This document shows positions 40,857 to 49,902 of a stretch of 64,000 nt of DNA, one piece after another. Where the stretch lies: assembly GCF_013240295.1 (NCBI RefSeq), contig NZ_JABETK010000002.1, forward strand, positions 682,001-746,000, in the 5' to 3' direction. The translations under genes were made by a program, and so were the position numbers. The notes below the pieces were generated by a model, which saw nothing but the letters and a program-made list of their open reading frames with translations, ran no database searches and was not told where the DNA came from. Origin of the DNA: Neoaquamicrobium sediminum (GTDB lineage: Bacteria > Pseudomonadota > Alphaproteobacteria > Rhizobiales > Rhizobiaceae). Every line of letters begins with the position of its first letter. Positions within the stretch are counted from its first letter, which is position 1.

Positions 40857-41878
40857 CGCGCGGCCCTCCGGTTGCGGGGTTCCACCAGCAGGCGACGTCA
40901 TGGCCGGCCGTGACTTCTACGAGACGCGGGTTCTCCTGCCAGCAGCGGTCGAAGGCATGGCTGCAGCGCGGCGCGAAAGGGCACGAGGCGGGCTCGGCCA
41001 ACAGCAGCGGCGGCTGGCCACCGATCGAGCGCAGGCGTTCGTCTGCCTCGTGTCGGCCCGGCAGCGAGTCGAGCAGGGCCCGAGTGTAGGGTGCTGCGGC
41101 GCGGCGAAGAGGTCTTCCACTGGCGCGTGCTCCACCACCAGCCCGCCATACATGACGATAACCCGGTCGGCGATGCCGGCCGCGACGCCGAGATCGTGGG
41201 TGATCCAGATGATCGCCATGCCGAGCTTCTGGCGCAGGTCGCGCACCAGCTCGAGGATCTGCGCTTGCACCGTGACGTCGAGCGCCGTCGTCGGCTCGTC
41301 CGCGATCAGCACCTTGGGGTCGCAGGCTAGCGCGATGGCGATCACCACGCGCTGGCGCATGCCGCCCGAAAACTGGTGCGGATAATCGTCGATGCGCTTG
41401 GCGCGGCCGGGATGCCGACGAGGTCAAGCAGTTCGATCGCGCGCTGGCGCGCCTGCTTCTTGTTGAGACCCATATGCTCGCGCAGCGGCTCCATGATCTG
41501 GTAGCCGACAGTGAACACAGGGTTAAGCGACGTCATCGGGTCCTGGAAGACGAAGCCGATCCGCGCGCCGCGCACCTGCCTGATCTCGGAGGCGCCGAGC
41601 TGCACGAGGTCCTGATCCTGGAACATCACGCTGCCGTTGGCGATGCGGGCAGGGGGCATCGGCAGGAGCTGCATCAGCGACATCATCGCCACGCTCTTGC
41701 CCGAACCGCTCTCGCCGACGACGGCAAGCAACTCGCCTTCGTCGAGAGTGAAGCTGATTCCGTTAACCGCGTGGATCACACCATCATGGGTGCGAAAGAC
41801 GGTCTTCAGGTCGGAGACTTCCAATACGTGCGCGATTGGAACACCCTGCCATATTGCTGCGCCGACGTTGCAGCGCAT
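40846..41878 (-). CDS. peptide ABC importer, ATPase (DppD/OppD type; two frame breaks)
   Basis: An ABC ATPase spread over three frames. The first part has Walker [10 protein letters not shown] and [20 protein letters not shown]; after a break at about 41399-41408 the second has the signature region [15 protein letters not shown] and Walker [11 protein letters not shown]; after a second break at about 41088-41093 (CACCCTACACT, one base short) the C-terminal [24 protein letters not shown] follows. Corrected length is about 345 residues, normal. The ATG at 41878 has AAGGGGA immediately before it. First gene of the importer operon. Confidence 0.9.
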
Positions 41879-41937
41879 TCCCCTTTATCGTTGGGAAGCA
41901 TCTGACCACTTGGATCCCGACTTTTCAAGACAGTAAA

Positions 41938-41971
41938 TGTGCAGCCGCTGCAAATGCACAAAAGCTGCACA
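41938..41971. promoter_or_regulatory. TGTGCAGC inverted repeat upstream of the importer operon
   Basis: TGTGCAGC (41938-41945) and GCTGCACA (41964-41971) are exact inverted copies 18 bases apart, and a further TGCACA lies between them (41955-41960). The element is 60-93 bases before the DppD-type start, in the only gap between it and pncB, so it is a candidate operator of the importer. Confidence 0.45.
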
Positions 41972-41986
41972 AATGGGCCTTGCGGC

Positions 41987-43291
41987 TCATACGAGAACCG
42001 GCTGGCGAACGCGAGCTTCCTCGCCGAAAACCTTGAGATAGCGCGCTATTTCTTCCTTGTCGCCTGTCGCCTTCTCCGGGTTGTCGGAGAGCTTCACGGC
42101 CGGGCGGCCATTGGCGCTGGTAACCTTGCAGACGAGCGAAATGGCGCGAAGCGCATCATTGTGGGCCGGCGCACAGTCCTCGAAATCGTTGGTGAGGTTG
42201 GTTCCCCAGCCGAATGCCATGCGCACCTTGCCGCGGAAATGCTGGAACGCCTTCTCGATGGTGTCGACGTCGAGCCCGTCGGAAAAGATCAGCAGCTTCT
42301 CGGCGGGATCGCGGCCGCGCTCACGCCACCACTGGACGATGCGCTCACCGCCCTCGATCGCTGGCGCGCTATCGGGGCGGAAGCCCGTCCAGTCGGCCAC
42401 CCAGTCGGGTGCGTCACGCAGGAACGAGGCTGTGCCGAACGCGTCGGGCAGCACGATCAGCAGGTTGCCGCCATAATAGGTCTGCCAGGCCTGCAGCACC
42501 TTGTAGGGCGAGGCACGCAGTTCGGCGTCGCTGTTCGTCAGGGCCGCCAGCACCATCGGCAGTTCGTGGGCGTTGGTCCCGAGCGCTTCCAGATCGGTGT
42601 CCATCGCCAGCAGCACGTTGGAGGTGCCGGTGAAGGAATCGCCGATGCCTTCCTTGAGCGCTTCCACGCACCAGCGCTGCCAGAGGAAGGAGTGACGCCG
42701 CCGCGTGCCGAAGTCCGAGATGCGGATTTCGGGGTGCTTCTTCAGACGCTCCACCTTCTCCCACACCCGGGCCTTGGCGCGGGCATAGGTGACGTCGAGC
42801 GCAAACGGCCCCATTGAGCGCAGTGCGACGCGCGAGCGCAACTCGTTGATGATGGCGAGCGCCGGAATTTCCCACATGGTGGTGTCGTGCCAGCGGCCAT
42901 GGAAATGCAGCTCGTATTGGCCGTCGCGCTTCGACAGCTCGTATTCAGGCAGCCTGAAGCCCTCCAGCCAGGTCAGGAAATCCGGCTCGAAGATCTGCTT
43001 GCGGCCGTAGAAGGTGTTACCGGCCAGCCAGATCATTTCCTTCTTGGTGAAGCGCAGCGTGCGCGCATGATCAAGCTGCGCGCGCAGCTCCTGCTCGTCG
43101 ATCTCGTCGGCCAACCGCACGGATTTCGTGCGGTTGATCAGCGAGAACGTGGCGTCGACGTCCCGGTACAGCCCCCAGATCATCTGCAGCATCAAGAGCT
43201 TGTAGAAATCCGTGTCGAGCAGGCTGCGCACGATCGGGTCGAGCTTCCAGGTGTGGTTGTAGACCCTGCGGGCAATGTCTGTCTTGGGCAT
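41987..43291 (-). CDS. pncB: nicotinate phosphoribosyltransferase
   Basis: A 434-residue enzyme of the NAD salvage pathway: nicotinate plus PRPP (with ATP) to nicotinate mononucleotide. It starts with the conserved [34 protein letters not shown] and [12 protein letters not shown] carry the substrate and phosphate-binding residues; the C-terminal half has [15 protein letters not shown] and [11 protein letters not shown]. The ATG at 43291 begins the homology; the frame stays open to 43450 but that sequence is low-quality. Upstream of the importer operon on the same strand but separated by about 108 bases with an operator-like repeat. Confidence 0.96.
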   Translation of the reverse strand: MPKTDIARRVYNHTWKLDPIVRSLLDTDFYKLLMLQMIWGLYRDVDATFSLINRTKSVRLADEIDEQELRAQLDHARTLRFTKKEMIWLAGNTFYGRKQIFEPDFLTWLEGFRLPEYELSKRDGQYELHFHGRWHDTTMWEIPALAIINELRSRVALRSMGPFALDVTYARAKARVWEKVERLKKHPEIRISDFGTRRRHSFLWQRWCVEALKEGIGDSFTGTSNVLLAMDTDLEALGTNAHELPMVLAALTNSDAELRASPYKVLQAWQTYYGGNLLIVLPDAFGTASFLRDAPDWVADWTGFRPDSAPAIEGGERIVQWWRERGRDPAEKLLIFSDGLDVDTIEKAFQHFRGKVRMAFGWGTNLTNDFEDCAPAHNDALRAISLVCKVTSANGRPAVKLSDNPEKATGDKEEIARYLKVFGEEARVRQPVLV

Positions 43292-43448
43292 GGGCAGTCT
43301 CGGTTGCGATGGCGCTTGCTTGGTGCGAGCGGACCTTATGGAGACTGCCTTGTCAATGCGGGCGGGTTGAGGATCTTTTGCGCCACGGATGCGCGGAACC
43401 GCGACAGATGCTTGCCCGTTTCTTCCGGGGGCGCTTCGAGGCACGCTC

Positions 43449-43991
43449 ATGCAGGACCTTCACCGCATATTCTTCGGGGAGGCGGACACCGCCACATCTT
43501 TCTTCTTCATCGAGATCGTCTTCAGGACGGTCGTCATGTACGTTTACACGATCTTTCTCGCCCGCCTTGTCGGCAAAGGCGGCATCGGACAGATCGGCCC
43601 GTTCGAGTTCGTGCTGGTCATCGCCGTGGGTTCGGCCGCCGGCGATCCGATGATCTATCCGGACGTGGCGCTGCTGCACGGTATTGCCGCGATCACCGTC
43701 GTGATCCTGCTGCATCGCCTGACGACGGCGCTGCTCAACCGCCACCGAAAGCTGGAACACCGCCTCGAGGGCGAGCCGCTGCTGGTGGTGGACAACGGCG
43801 AGGTTTGCGAAAATCGACTGGGCGCGGGCGCGCTGACGAGGCGAGAGCTGTTTTCACTGCTCAGGCAGGCCGGTATCCGTAATACCGGCGAAGTCGAATA
43901 TGCATGGTTCGAGGCTTCGGGTCATCTCAGCGTATTTCGACGCAAAGTGGCCGCAAAGCATGGGGTCTCAACCTTCCCCGGCAACGACTGA
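43449..43991 (+). CDS. DUF421 (YetF-like) membrane protein
   Basis: A 180-residue protein with three hydrophobic helices (about residues 15-90) and a C-terminal cytoplasmic DUF421 domain. The family motifs [19 protein letters not shown] and LRRQGI-like [20 protein letters not shown] are present, ending with the SVFRR segment. Homologues include Bacillus YetF and its relatives; the molecular role is unknown. The ATG at 43449 precedes the first helix. It is divergent from pncB. Confidence 0.87.
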   Translation: MQDLHRIFFGEADTATSFFFIEIVFRTVVMYVYTIFLARLVGKGGIGQIGPFEFVLVIAVGSAAGDPMIYPDVALLHGIAAITVVILLHRLTTALLNRHRKLEHRLEGEPLLVVDNGEVCENRLGAGALTRRELFSLLRQAGIRNTGEVEYAWFEASGHLSVFRRKVAAKHGVSTFPGND

Positions 43992-44093
43992 AGCCGCTCC
44001 GCTATTGTGCCGGACGGGATTCGCACTAGAATACCGCCTAAAGGGCGCGTCCGCGTCCGGTTCCCCTGACGACAGAATGCGGAGCATTTGACC

Positions 44094-45146
44094 ATGGAAA
44101 AGCGCAGGCTTGGCCGCACGGATATTTTTGTCTCGAAAATCTGCCTCGGCACGATGACCTTCGGCGAGCAGAACACGGAAGCCGAAGGCCACGCCCAGCT
44201 CGACATGGCGCTCGATCGCGGCGTCAACTTCATCGATACCGCAGAGCTCTACCCCATTCCGCCCAAGGCCGAGACGCAAGGGCGCACGGAGCGCTATATC
44301 GGCAACTGGATGAAGGCGCGGGGCAATCGCGACAAGGTCGTGCTGGCCACGAAGGTGGTCGGCCGCACGGCCAACGAGTGGTTCAGGGGAGGGCGCCCGT
44401 CGAAGCTGGTGCGCGCCGACATCATAGATGCCATCGACAAGTCGCTACAGAAGCTGCAGACCGATCATGTCGATCTCTACCAGATCCATTTTCCCGACAG
44501 GCTGGTTCCGTGGGGGTCGAGCCCGACACGCGTAGGCAAATGGCCGGCCAAGCGTGCCGACGACGAGACTCCGGTCGCTGAGACGCTCGCCGTGTTCGAT
44601 GAACTGGTTAAGGCGGGCAAGATCAGGCATCTCGGGCTTTCCAACGAAAGCGCCTGGGGTGTGATGAAGTTTGTCGCCGAGGCCGAGAAGGGCGTGGGTC
44701 CGCGCGTCGTCACAGTCCAGAACGCCTACAACCTCGTCAATCGCACCTTCGAGGTGAATCTGGCCGAGGTCTGCGATCGCGAGGATGTAGGCCTGCTTGC
44801 CTATTCCCCGCTGGCGCAGGGCTACCTGACCGGCAAGTACGAGGACGGCGCGCTGCCGGAGGGTTCGCGCAAGCAGCTTTTCGACCGGTTGCAGCGCTAC
44901 GAGACGCCGGGCGCGGCCGAGGCCTACAAGGCATACAACGCGCTGGCGCGCGAGTTCGGCATGGAGCCGGCGCTGTTTGCCAACGCCTTCGTGACGCACC
45001 GCCCATTCGTGGCCTCCAACATCATCGGCGCAACGTCGATCCCGCAGCTCGAAGTGGCGCTCGGTTCGGCCGACGTGACCTGGACCGAGGAAATGCAGAA
45101 GGCCGTTGACGCCATTCACCAGGAACGGGGCAACCCATGTCCGTGA
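44094..45146 (+). CDS. NADP(H)-dependent aldo/keto reductase, Tas-like
   Basis: A 350-residue TIM-barrel reductase. The tetrad is Asp48 and Tyr53 (FIDTAELYP), Lys87 (LATKVVG) and His132 (YQIHFPDR). The ELYPIPPKAETQGRTERYIG stretch and long loop with WGSSPTRVGKW mark the Tas/YajO-like subgroup. It reduces carbonyl compounds with NADPH; E. coli Tas suppresses a tyrosine auxotrophy under starvation, but its real substrate is unknown. The ATG at 44094 is chosen because GGAG lies 9 bases upstream; a TTG two codons earlier is too close. Confidence 0.92.
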   Translation: MEKRRLGRTDIFVSKICLGTMTFGEQNTEAEGHAQLDMALDRGVNFIDTAELYPIPPKAETQGRTERYIGNWMKARGNRDKVVLATKVVGRTANEWFRGGRPSKLVRADIIDAIDKSLQKLQTDHVDLYQIHFPDRLVPWGSSPTRVGKWPAKRADDETPVAETLAVFDELVKAGKIRHLGLSNESAWGVMKFVAEAEKGVGPRVVTVQNAYNLVNRTFEVNLAEVCDREDVGLLAYSPLAQGYLTGKYEDGALPEGSRKQLFDRLQRYETPGAAEAYKAYNALAREFGMEPALFANAFVTHRPFVASNIIGATSIPQLEVALGSADVTWTEEMQKAVDAIHQERGNPCP

Positions 45147-45223
45147 CAGGCATTGCGTTAAGTCTTCGTTAACCATCGGGGCGCAGCATTTCTGGAGGAG
45201 GAGCAACCTCAGGAGAACAGGCC

Positions 45224-45553
45224 ATGTTCTACTCGGGACTTCCCCTTCCGCGCACCGCCGCGGCACTCGGTCTTCTGCTTCCGGTAATCAGCCTTCCCGT
45301 TGCCGCTCATGATGCCAAGAGCGGCTGGACCTATCCGCTGTCCTGCTGTTCCGACTATGACTGCCGCGAGGTGGCGGATGCCGAGGTGCTGGAGCGGCCG
45401 GAGGGTTACGTCATCAAGGTCACCGGCGAGGTGATTCCGATGACATCGCGCAGGGTGAAGCCATCACCCGACGGCGTCTTTCACTGGTGCTCGGTTGCCG
45501 GACGCGACGACGGAGCGACGATCTGCCTGTTCGTGCCGCCGCGCGGTTTCTGA
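45224..45553 (+). CDS. small exported cysteine-containing hypothetical protein
   Basis: A 109-residue protein of unknown function. A signal peptide (to about VAAHD, residue 29) precedes a compact mature domain of about 80 residues with five Cys (PLSCCSDYDCREV, FHWCSVAG, ATICLFVPPRGF), probably forming periplasmic disulfides. The SCCSxxDCR pattern recurs in small rhizobial exported proteins, to my knowledge without assigned function. AGGAG-like sequence lies upstream. Its stop (TGA at 45551-45553) is followed within 5 bases by the inverted repeat of the next gene. Confidence 0.78.
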   Translation: MFYSGLPLPRTAAALGLLLPVISLPVAAHDAKSGWTYPLSCCSDYDCREVADAEVLERPEGYVIKVTGEVIPMTSRRVKPSPDGVFHWCSVAGRDDGATICLFVPPRGF

Positions 45554-45557
45554 CCAG

Positions 45558-45579
45558 TCCTGACAGATGGGTGTCAGGA
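45558..45579. promoter_or_regulatory. operator-like inverted repeat upstream of GFA gene
   Basis: TCCTGACA (45558-45565), 6 bases, TGTCAGGA (45572-45579): the same arms and spacing as at 27724-27745. TGCTAT follows at 45586-45591, at the same distance as in the GST copy. It ends 44 bases before the GFA start. Confidence 0.62.
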
Positions 45580-45623
45580 GCCTCCTGCTATTCGCCGCCG
45601 CATCATCGGAACGACAGGAGGCC

Positions 45624-45992
45624 ATGATGATCGTCAAGGGAAGCTGCCATTGCGGCGCGACACGGTTCGAGCTCGCCGTCGAACCCGAAAGCGTGACGGA
45701 GTGCAACTGCTCGATCTGCTCCAAGCGGGGCGGCCTCTGGGCCTATTATTCGCCGGCCGACGTCACATTCGCCTGCGACGATGCCAAGGCGACCTACCGA
45801 TGGGGCGCGGAGATAGGCGCACATAATTTCTGCGCCCGCTGCGGCTGTACTACCTATGGCGAGTTTCCGAATTTCTCCTCCGGAGAGCCCGACTACGACA
45901 GACCGGCTCTGTCGATTAACGCCCGGCTGCTCGACGACTACGATATCGCCTCGATCCCGGTAGAGCGCATCGACGGAAAGAACGCGTGGTGA
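45624..45992 (+). CDS. GFA-family (glutathione-dependent formaldehyde-activating-like) protein
   Basis: A 122-residue zinc-binding protein of the GFA/CENP-V fold. Metal ligands are visible: Cys8 and Cys10 (GSCHCGATRF), Cys27, Cys29 and Cys32 (CNCSICSK), and Cys70, Cys73 and Cys75 (CARCGC). The founding member was described as speeding the formaldehyde-glutathione reaction; many homologues have other roles, so the substrate is open. AGGAGG lies 2 bases before the ATG at 45624 and 5 before a second ATG at 45627, so either start is possible. An operator-like repeat shared with the GST gene lies upstream. Confidence 0.92.
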   Translation: MMIVKGSCHCGATRFELAVEPESVTECNCSICSKRGGLWAYYSPADVTFACDDAKATYRWGAEIGAHNFCARCGCTTYGEFPNFSSGEPDYDRPALSINARLLDDYDIASIPVERIDGKNAW

Positions 45993-46085
45993 GGTAACCC
46001 GATGCCGGTTCTTGGCATCGCCGCGTGCAGGGCCTATTCAATGGCTGGTTCGGTCACGTGGCGACCGGACCGGGCCGGAGGATCG

Positions 46086-46334
46086 ATGCTCAGAATCGAG
46101 AAGGTTGCCATCTCGGACATCTACGTGCCGACGGCGCGGCGCAAGACGCTGCACCCTGACACGGTCCGGCTGCTGGCTGAGGACATCCTGGAGAATGGCA
46201 TGAAGACGCCCATCCAGGTGCGCAAGGACACGAACCGCTACGTTCTGGTGGAAGGTTTGCACCGGCTGGAAGCGGCGAAATGGCTGGGCGAGTCGACGAT
46301 CGACAGCTATCTGGTGCAGGCACGGCGGCACTGA
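46086..46334 (+). CDS. small ParB N-terminal-like domain protein
   Basis: An 82-residue protein that is nearly all ParB/Sulfiredoxin-like domain: EKVAISDIYVPTARRKTLHP, then LAEDILENGMKTPIQVRKDT and the VLVEGLHRLEAAKWLGESTI motif with GxHRxxAA, the nucleotide-binding signature of this fold. It lacks the HTH and dimerisation domains of chromosomal ParB, so it is not the partition protein; such stand-alone domains can be nucleotide-binding or nuclease-like. GGAGGATCG precedes the ATG at 46086. The dual-specificity phosphatase gene follows 43 bases later. Confidence 0.86.
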   Translation: MLRIEKVAISDIYVPTARRKTLHPDTVRLLAEDILENGMKTPIQVRKDTNRYVLVEGLHRLEAAKWLGESTIDSYLVQARRH

Positions 46335-46377
46335 ACCCCTTCGCCTTTCACAGGCCTGCTGAAGCACGAGACATGCA

Positions 46378-46887
46378 ATGATCTATGTATGCCCGATGAC
46401 GAAGGTGGACGAGACAGTGACGGCCGCCGGAGCGCTGCGCCTGGTCACGCTTCTCAATGGCGGCACGCCATTCGAACGGCCGGCTTCCATCGTGCCGACG
46501 AATCACCTGTTTCTGTCGATGAACGACATTGTGGAAGACCATCCGGAGATGGTGGCGCCCGCACTTGACCATGTCGAAACGCTGCTTGGCTTCGTGCGAG
46601 GCTGGGACAGGGCGACCCCGCTGGTGATCAACTGCTTTGCCGGCATCAGCCGCTCCACGGCTTCGGCCTACATCACGGCGGCGGCGCTCAATCCCGGCCG
46701 TGACGAAGCCGAACTCGCCTGGACCCTGCGTGAGCTCTCGCCTTCTGCTACGCCCAATGCGCGGCTGGTGCGCCATGCGGATGCGATACTCGGTCGCAAC
46801 GGTCGGATGATTTCGGCCATCGAGGCAATAGGGCGTGGTGCCGATGCCTTCGAGGGAACCCCATTCGCCTTGCCTGTCGACCGCTGA
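46378..46887 (+). CDS. tyrosine/dual-specificity phosphatase-like protein
   Basis: A 169-residue protein with the cysteine-phosphatase P-loop CFAGISRST at Cys86-Arg92 (CX5R), preceded by PLVINC. The fold region before it has LFLSMNDIVEDHPEMVAP, where an Asp could serve as general acid. No membrane segment is seen. It resembles rhizobial proteins annotated as tyrosine phosphatase or protein-tyrosine phosphatase. Substrate unknown. The 262 bases after it, before nuoA, hold no gene. Confidence 0.87.
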   Translation: MIYVCPMTKVDETVTAAGALRLVTLLNGGTPFERPASIVPTNHLFLSMNDIVEDHPEMVAPALDHVETLLGFVRGWDRATPLVINCFAGISRSTASAYITAAALNPGRDEAELAWTLRELSPSATPNARLVRHADAILGRNGRMISAIEAIGRGADAFEGTPFALPVDR

Positions 46888-47149
46888 AGCCTGTGTGGCG
46901 CGCCTGACGGCGCGGCCTGGCGCATTGTCGGCTTTCCGCAGCGTAACCGTCTGTATGAACGCTGTGTTCAGCATTCGGGACGCATGGAAATCGGGCCAAT
47001 GTTTGACTTGCTTCGCGGGAACGCCTGCGCTAACCCTCGCCGCGTTGCAACAAGCCTTTGCCGCACCGGCCCTGCCGGAGAATTTGTCGCGGTGTTGTCC
47101 CGGTTCGGTGCTATAGACTTGGCCGGGTGACGGCCAACGGAAAACGACC

Positions 47150-47515
47150 ATGAGCGAACTTCTCAGTTCATATTTGCCCATCGTGATTTTCATCGGCGTC
47201 GCGCTCGTCGTGGGGCTGGCGCTGATCGTTGCGCCGTTCCTGGTGGCGTACCGCAATCCGGACCCGGAAAAGCTTTCGGCCTACGAATGCGGCTTCAACG
47301 CCTTCGACGACGCGCGCATGAAGTTCGACATCCGCTTCTACCTGGTCGCGATTCTCTTCATCATCTTCGACCTCGAAGTGGCTTTCCTGTTTCCCTGGGC
47401 CGTCTCGTTCGGCGAGATCGGCTGGCTTGGCTTCTGGTCCATGCTCGTCTTCCTGGGCGTGCTGACCATCGGCTTTATCTATGAATGGAAGAAGGGAGCG
47501 CTGGAATGGGATTGA
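47150..47515 (+). CDS. nuoA: NADH:quinone oxidoreductase subunit A
   Basis: First gene of the complex I operon. A 121-residue membrane subunit with three helices; the conserved loop [24 protein letters not shown] after helix 1 contains the Cys that changes exposure during the active/deactive transition, and [12 protein letters not shown] follows in helix 2. It sits at the junction of the peripheral and membrane arms. The stop overlaps nuoB. The 262-base gap upstream should hold the operon promoter, but I cannot assign its elements with confidence. Confidence 0.97.
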   Translation: MSELLSSYLPIVIFIGVALVVGLALIVAPFLVAYRNPDPEKLSAYECGFNAFDDARMKFDIRFYLVAILFIIFDLEVAFLFPWAVSFGEIGWLGFWSMLVFLGVLTIGFIYEWKKGALEWD

Positions 47516-48087
47516 ACGACGGCTCCTCCACCCTCGTGGCGCCGAAGCCCAAGGGCATCATCGATCCGAACACTGGCAAGCCTGTCGGCGCGGATGACGT
47601 TTTCTTCGGCGAGATCAATGCCGAGCTTTCCGACAAGGGGTTTCTGGTAACCTCGTCGGAGGCCCTGATCACCTGGGCGCGTACCGGCTCGCTGATGTAC
47701 ATGACCTTCGGCCTGGCCTGCTGCGCCGTGGAGATGATCCACTCGGCGATGCCGCGCTACGACAGTGAGCGCTTCGGCATCGCGCCGCGCGCCTCACCGC
47801 GCCAGTCGGACGTGATGATCGTCGCCGGCACGCTGACCAACAAGATGGCGCCGGCCCTGCGGAAGGTCTACGACCAGATGCCAGAGCCGCGCTACGTCAT
47901 CTCCATGGGCTCGTGCGCCAATGGCGGCGGCTACTATCACTATTCCTATTCGGTGGTGCGCGGCTGCGACCGCGTGGTACCGGTGGACATCTACGTGCCC
48001 GGCTGCCCGCCTTCGGCGGAAGCGCTGCTCTACGGCATTCTTCTCCTGCAGAAGAAGATCCGCCGCACCGGCACGATCGAGCGCTGA
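47506..48087 (+). CDS. nuoB: NADH:quinone oxidoreductase subunit B
   Basis: A 193-residue peripheral-arm subunit that carries cluster N2, the last iron-sulfur centre before quinone. Ligands are the adjacent pair Cys72-Cys73 (GLACCAVEM), Cys137 (GSCANGGG) and Cys167 (PGCPPSAEA). The start at 47506 overlaps the last 10 bases of nuoA, with GGGAG upstream. An in-frame start further upstream would add an implausible extension into nuoA. Confidence 0.97.
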   Translation: MGLNDGSSTLVAPKPKGIIDPNTGKPVGADDVFFGEINAELSDKGFLVTSSEALITWARTGSLMYMTFGLACCAVEMIHSAMPRYDSERFGIAPRASPRQSDVMIVAGTLTNKMAPALRKVYDQMPEPRYVISMGSCANGGGYYHYSYSVVRGCDRVVPVDIYVPGCPPSAEALLYGILLLQKKIRRTGTIER

Positions 48088-48097
48088 GAGGCAAAAG

Positions 48098-48703
48098 ATG
48101 AGCGAAGCTCTCAATGACCTTGCAGGCCATGTCACCGAGCGTCTCGGCGCGAAGATCAAGGGCGCCACGGTTGCCTATGGCGAGCTGACTGTCGACGTCG
48201 ATGGCGACGACATCGTCTCCGTGCTGACCTTCCTGCGCGACGACGTGCAGTGCCGCTTCGTGTCGTTCATCGACATCAGCGGTGCCGACTACCCGATGCG
48301 CGAAAAGCGCTTCGACGTCGTCTATCACCTGCTGTCGCCGCACCAGAACCTGCGCATCCGCGTGAAGGTGGCGACGGACGAAGACACGCCGGTGCCTTCT
48401 GCGACGGCGGTCTATCCCGGCGCGGACTGGTTCGAACGCGAGGCCTACGACCTCTACGGTATCCTGTTTTCCGGTCACCCGGAGCTGCGCCGCATCCTCA
48501 CCGATTACGGTTTCGAGGGTCACCCGCTGCGCAAGGATTTCCCGCTGACGGGCTTCGTCGAGGTGCGTTACGACGACGAGGTCAAGCGCGTGGTCTACGA
48601 GCCGGTCGAGCTCAAGCAGGAATTCCGCAATTTCGATTTTCTTTCGCCCTGGGAAGGCACCGACTACGTGCTGCCCGGTGACGAAAAAGCGAAGCCGAAC
48701 TGA
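48098..48703 (+). CDS. nuoC: NADH:quinone oxidoreductase subunit C
   Basis: A 201-residue hydrophilic subunit homologous to the 30-kDa mitochondrial protein. The signature [22 protein letters not shown] is present, then [19 protein letters not shown]. It forms the peripheral arm close to NuoD and the quinone site; separate nuoC and nuoD genes (rather than the fused nuoCD of enterobacteria) are usual in alphaproteobacteria. Start at 48098, 10 bases after the nuoB stop. Confidence 0.97.
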   Translation: MSEALNDLAGHVTERLGAKIKGATVAYGELTVDVDGDDIVSVLTFLRDDVQCRFVSFIDISGADYPMREKRFDVVYHLLSPHQNLRIRVKVATDEDTPVPSATAVYPGADWFEREAYDLYGILFSGHPELRRILTDYGFEGHPLRKDFPLTGFVEVRYDDEVKRVVYEPVELKQEFRNFDFLSPWEGTDYVLPGDEKAKPN

Positions 48704-48711
48704 GGCTAGCC

Positions 48712-49902
48712 ATGGCTGAAACCGCCGTTCGCAATTTCAACATCAATTTCGGCCCGCAGCATCCGGCCGCGCACGGCGTGCTGCGCCTCGTGCTGGAGCT
48801 GGACGGCGAGGTGGTGGACCGCGCCGATCCGCATATCGGCCTGCTGCATCGCGGCACCGAGAAGTTGATCGAGCACAAGACCTATCTGCAGGCCGTGCCG
48901 TATCTCGATCGCCTCGACTACTGCGCCCCGATGAACCAGGAGCACGCCTTCGCGCTGGCGACCGAGCGGCTGCTGGGCATCGAGGTGCCGAAGCGCGGAC
49001 AGATCATCCGCGTGCTCTATAGCGAGATCGGTCGCATCATGTCGCACATCCTCAATGTGACGACTCAGGCCATGGACGTCGGCGCGCTGACCCCGCCGCT
49101 GTGGGGCTTCGAAGAGCGCGAGAAGCTCATGGTCTTCTACGAGCGCGCCTCGGGCTCGCGCATGCATGCGGCCTATTTCCGCCCCGGCGGCGTTCACCAG
49201 GATCTGCCGGAAAAACTCGTCCAGGACATCGGCGACTGGATCGATCCGTTCCTGAAAACGATCGACAATCTCGACGATCTCCTGACCGGCAACCGCATCT
49301 TCAAGCAGCGCAATGTCGACATCGCCGTCGTGTCGCTGGAGGACGCCTGGGCGCTCGGTTTCTCCGGCGTGATGGTGCGCGGCTCGGGCGCTGCCTGGGA
49401 CCTGCGCAAGTCGCAGCCCTATGAATGCTACGCCGAGATGGATTTCGACGTGCCGATCGGCAAGAACGGCGACTGCTTCGACCGCTATCTCATCCGCATG
49501 GAAGAGATGCGCCAGTCGGCGAGGATCATTCGCCAGTGCGTCGACCTGCTGCTGGGCAAGGAGAAGGTCGGGCCCGTCTCGACCACCGACGGCAAGGTCG
49601 TGCCGCCAAAGCGGGCAGCGATGAAGCGCTCGATGGAAGCGCTGATCCATCACTTCAAGCTCTACACCGAGGGTTATCGCGTGCCGGCCGGCGAGGTCTA
49701 CGCCGCCGTCGAGGCGCCCAAGGGCGAGTTCGGCGTCTATCTGGTCTCCGACGGCACCAACAAGCCGTATCGCTGCAAGCTGCGCGCCCCCGGTTTCGCG
49801 CATCTCCAGGCGATGGATTTCCTGTGCAAAGGCCACATGCTGGCCGACGTCTCCGCCATCCTCGGATCCATCGACATCGTGTTTGGTGAGGTCGATCGTT
49901 AA
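48712..49902 (+). CDS. nuoD: NADH:quinone oxidoreductase subunit D
   Basis: A 396-residue subunit homologous to the 49-kDa protein that forms the quinone pocket with NuoB. Conserved: [21 protein letters not shown] at the N-terminus with the His of the quinone loop, [13 protein letters not shown], and [13 protein letters not shown] with the C-terminal [23 protein letters not shown]. Its stop overlaps nuoE by one base (TAATG), so they are coupled. Confidence 0.97.
   Translation: MAETAVRNFNINFGPQHPAAHGVLRLVLELDGEVVDRADPHIGLLHRGTEKLIEHKTYLQAVPYLDRLDYCAPMNQEHAFALATERLLGIEVPKRGQIIRVLYSEIGRIMSHILNVTTQAMDVGALTPPLWGFEEREKLMVFYERASGSRMHAAYFRPGGVHQDLPEKLVQDIGDWIDPFLKTIDNLDDLLTGNRIFKQRNVDIAVVSLEDAWALGFSGVMVRGSGAAWDLRKSQPYECYAEMDFDVPIGKNGDCFDRYLIRMEEMRQSARIIRQCVDLLLGKEKVGPVSTTDGKVVPPKRAAMKRSMEALIHHFKLYTEGYRVPAGEVYAAVEAPKGEFGVYLVSDGTNKPYRCKLRAPGFAHLQAMDFLCKGHMLADVSAILGSIDIVFGEVDR

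Noticed and set aside
46888-47149. Possible small gene or promoter elements before nuoA
   Set aside because: Short frames here have no ribosome sites or homology, and promoter-like hexamers do not combine at proper spacing.
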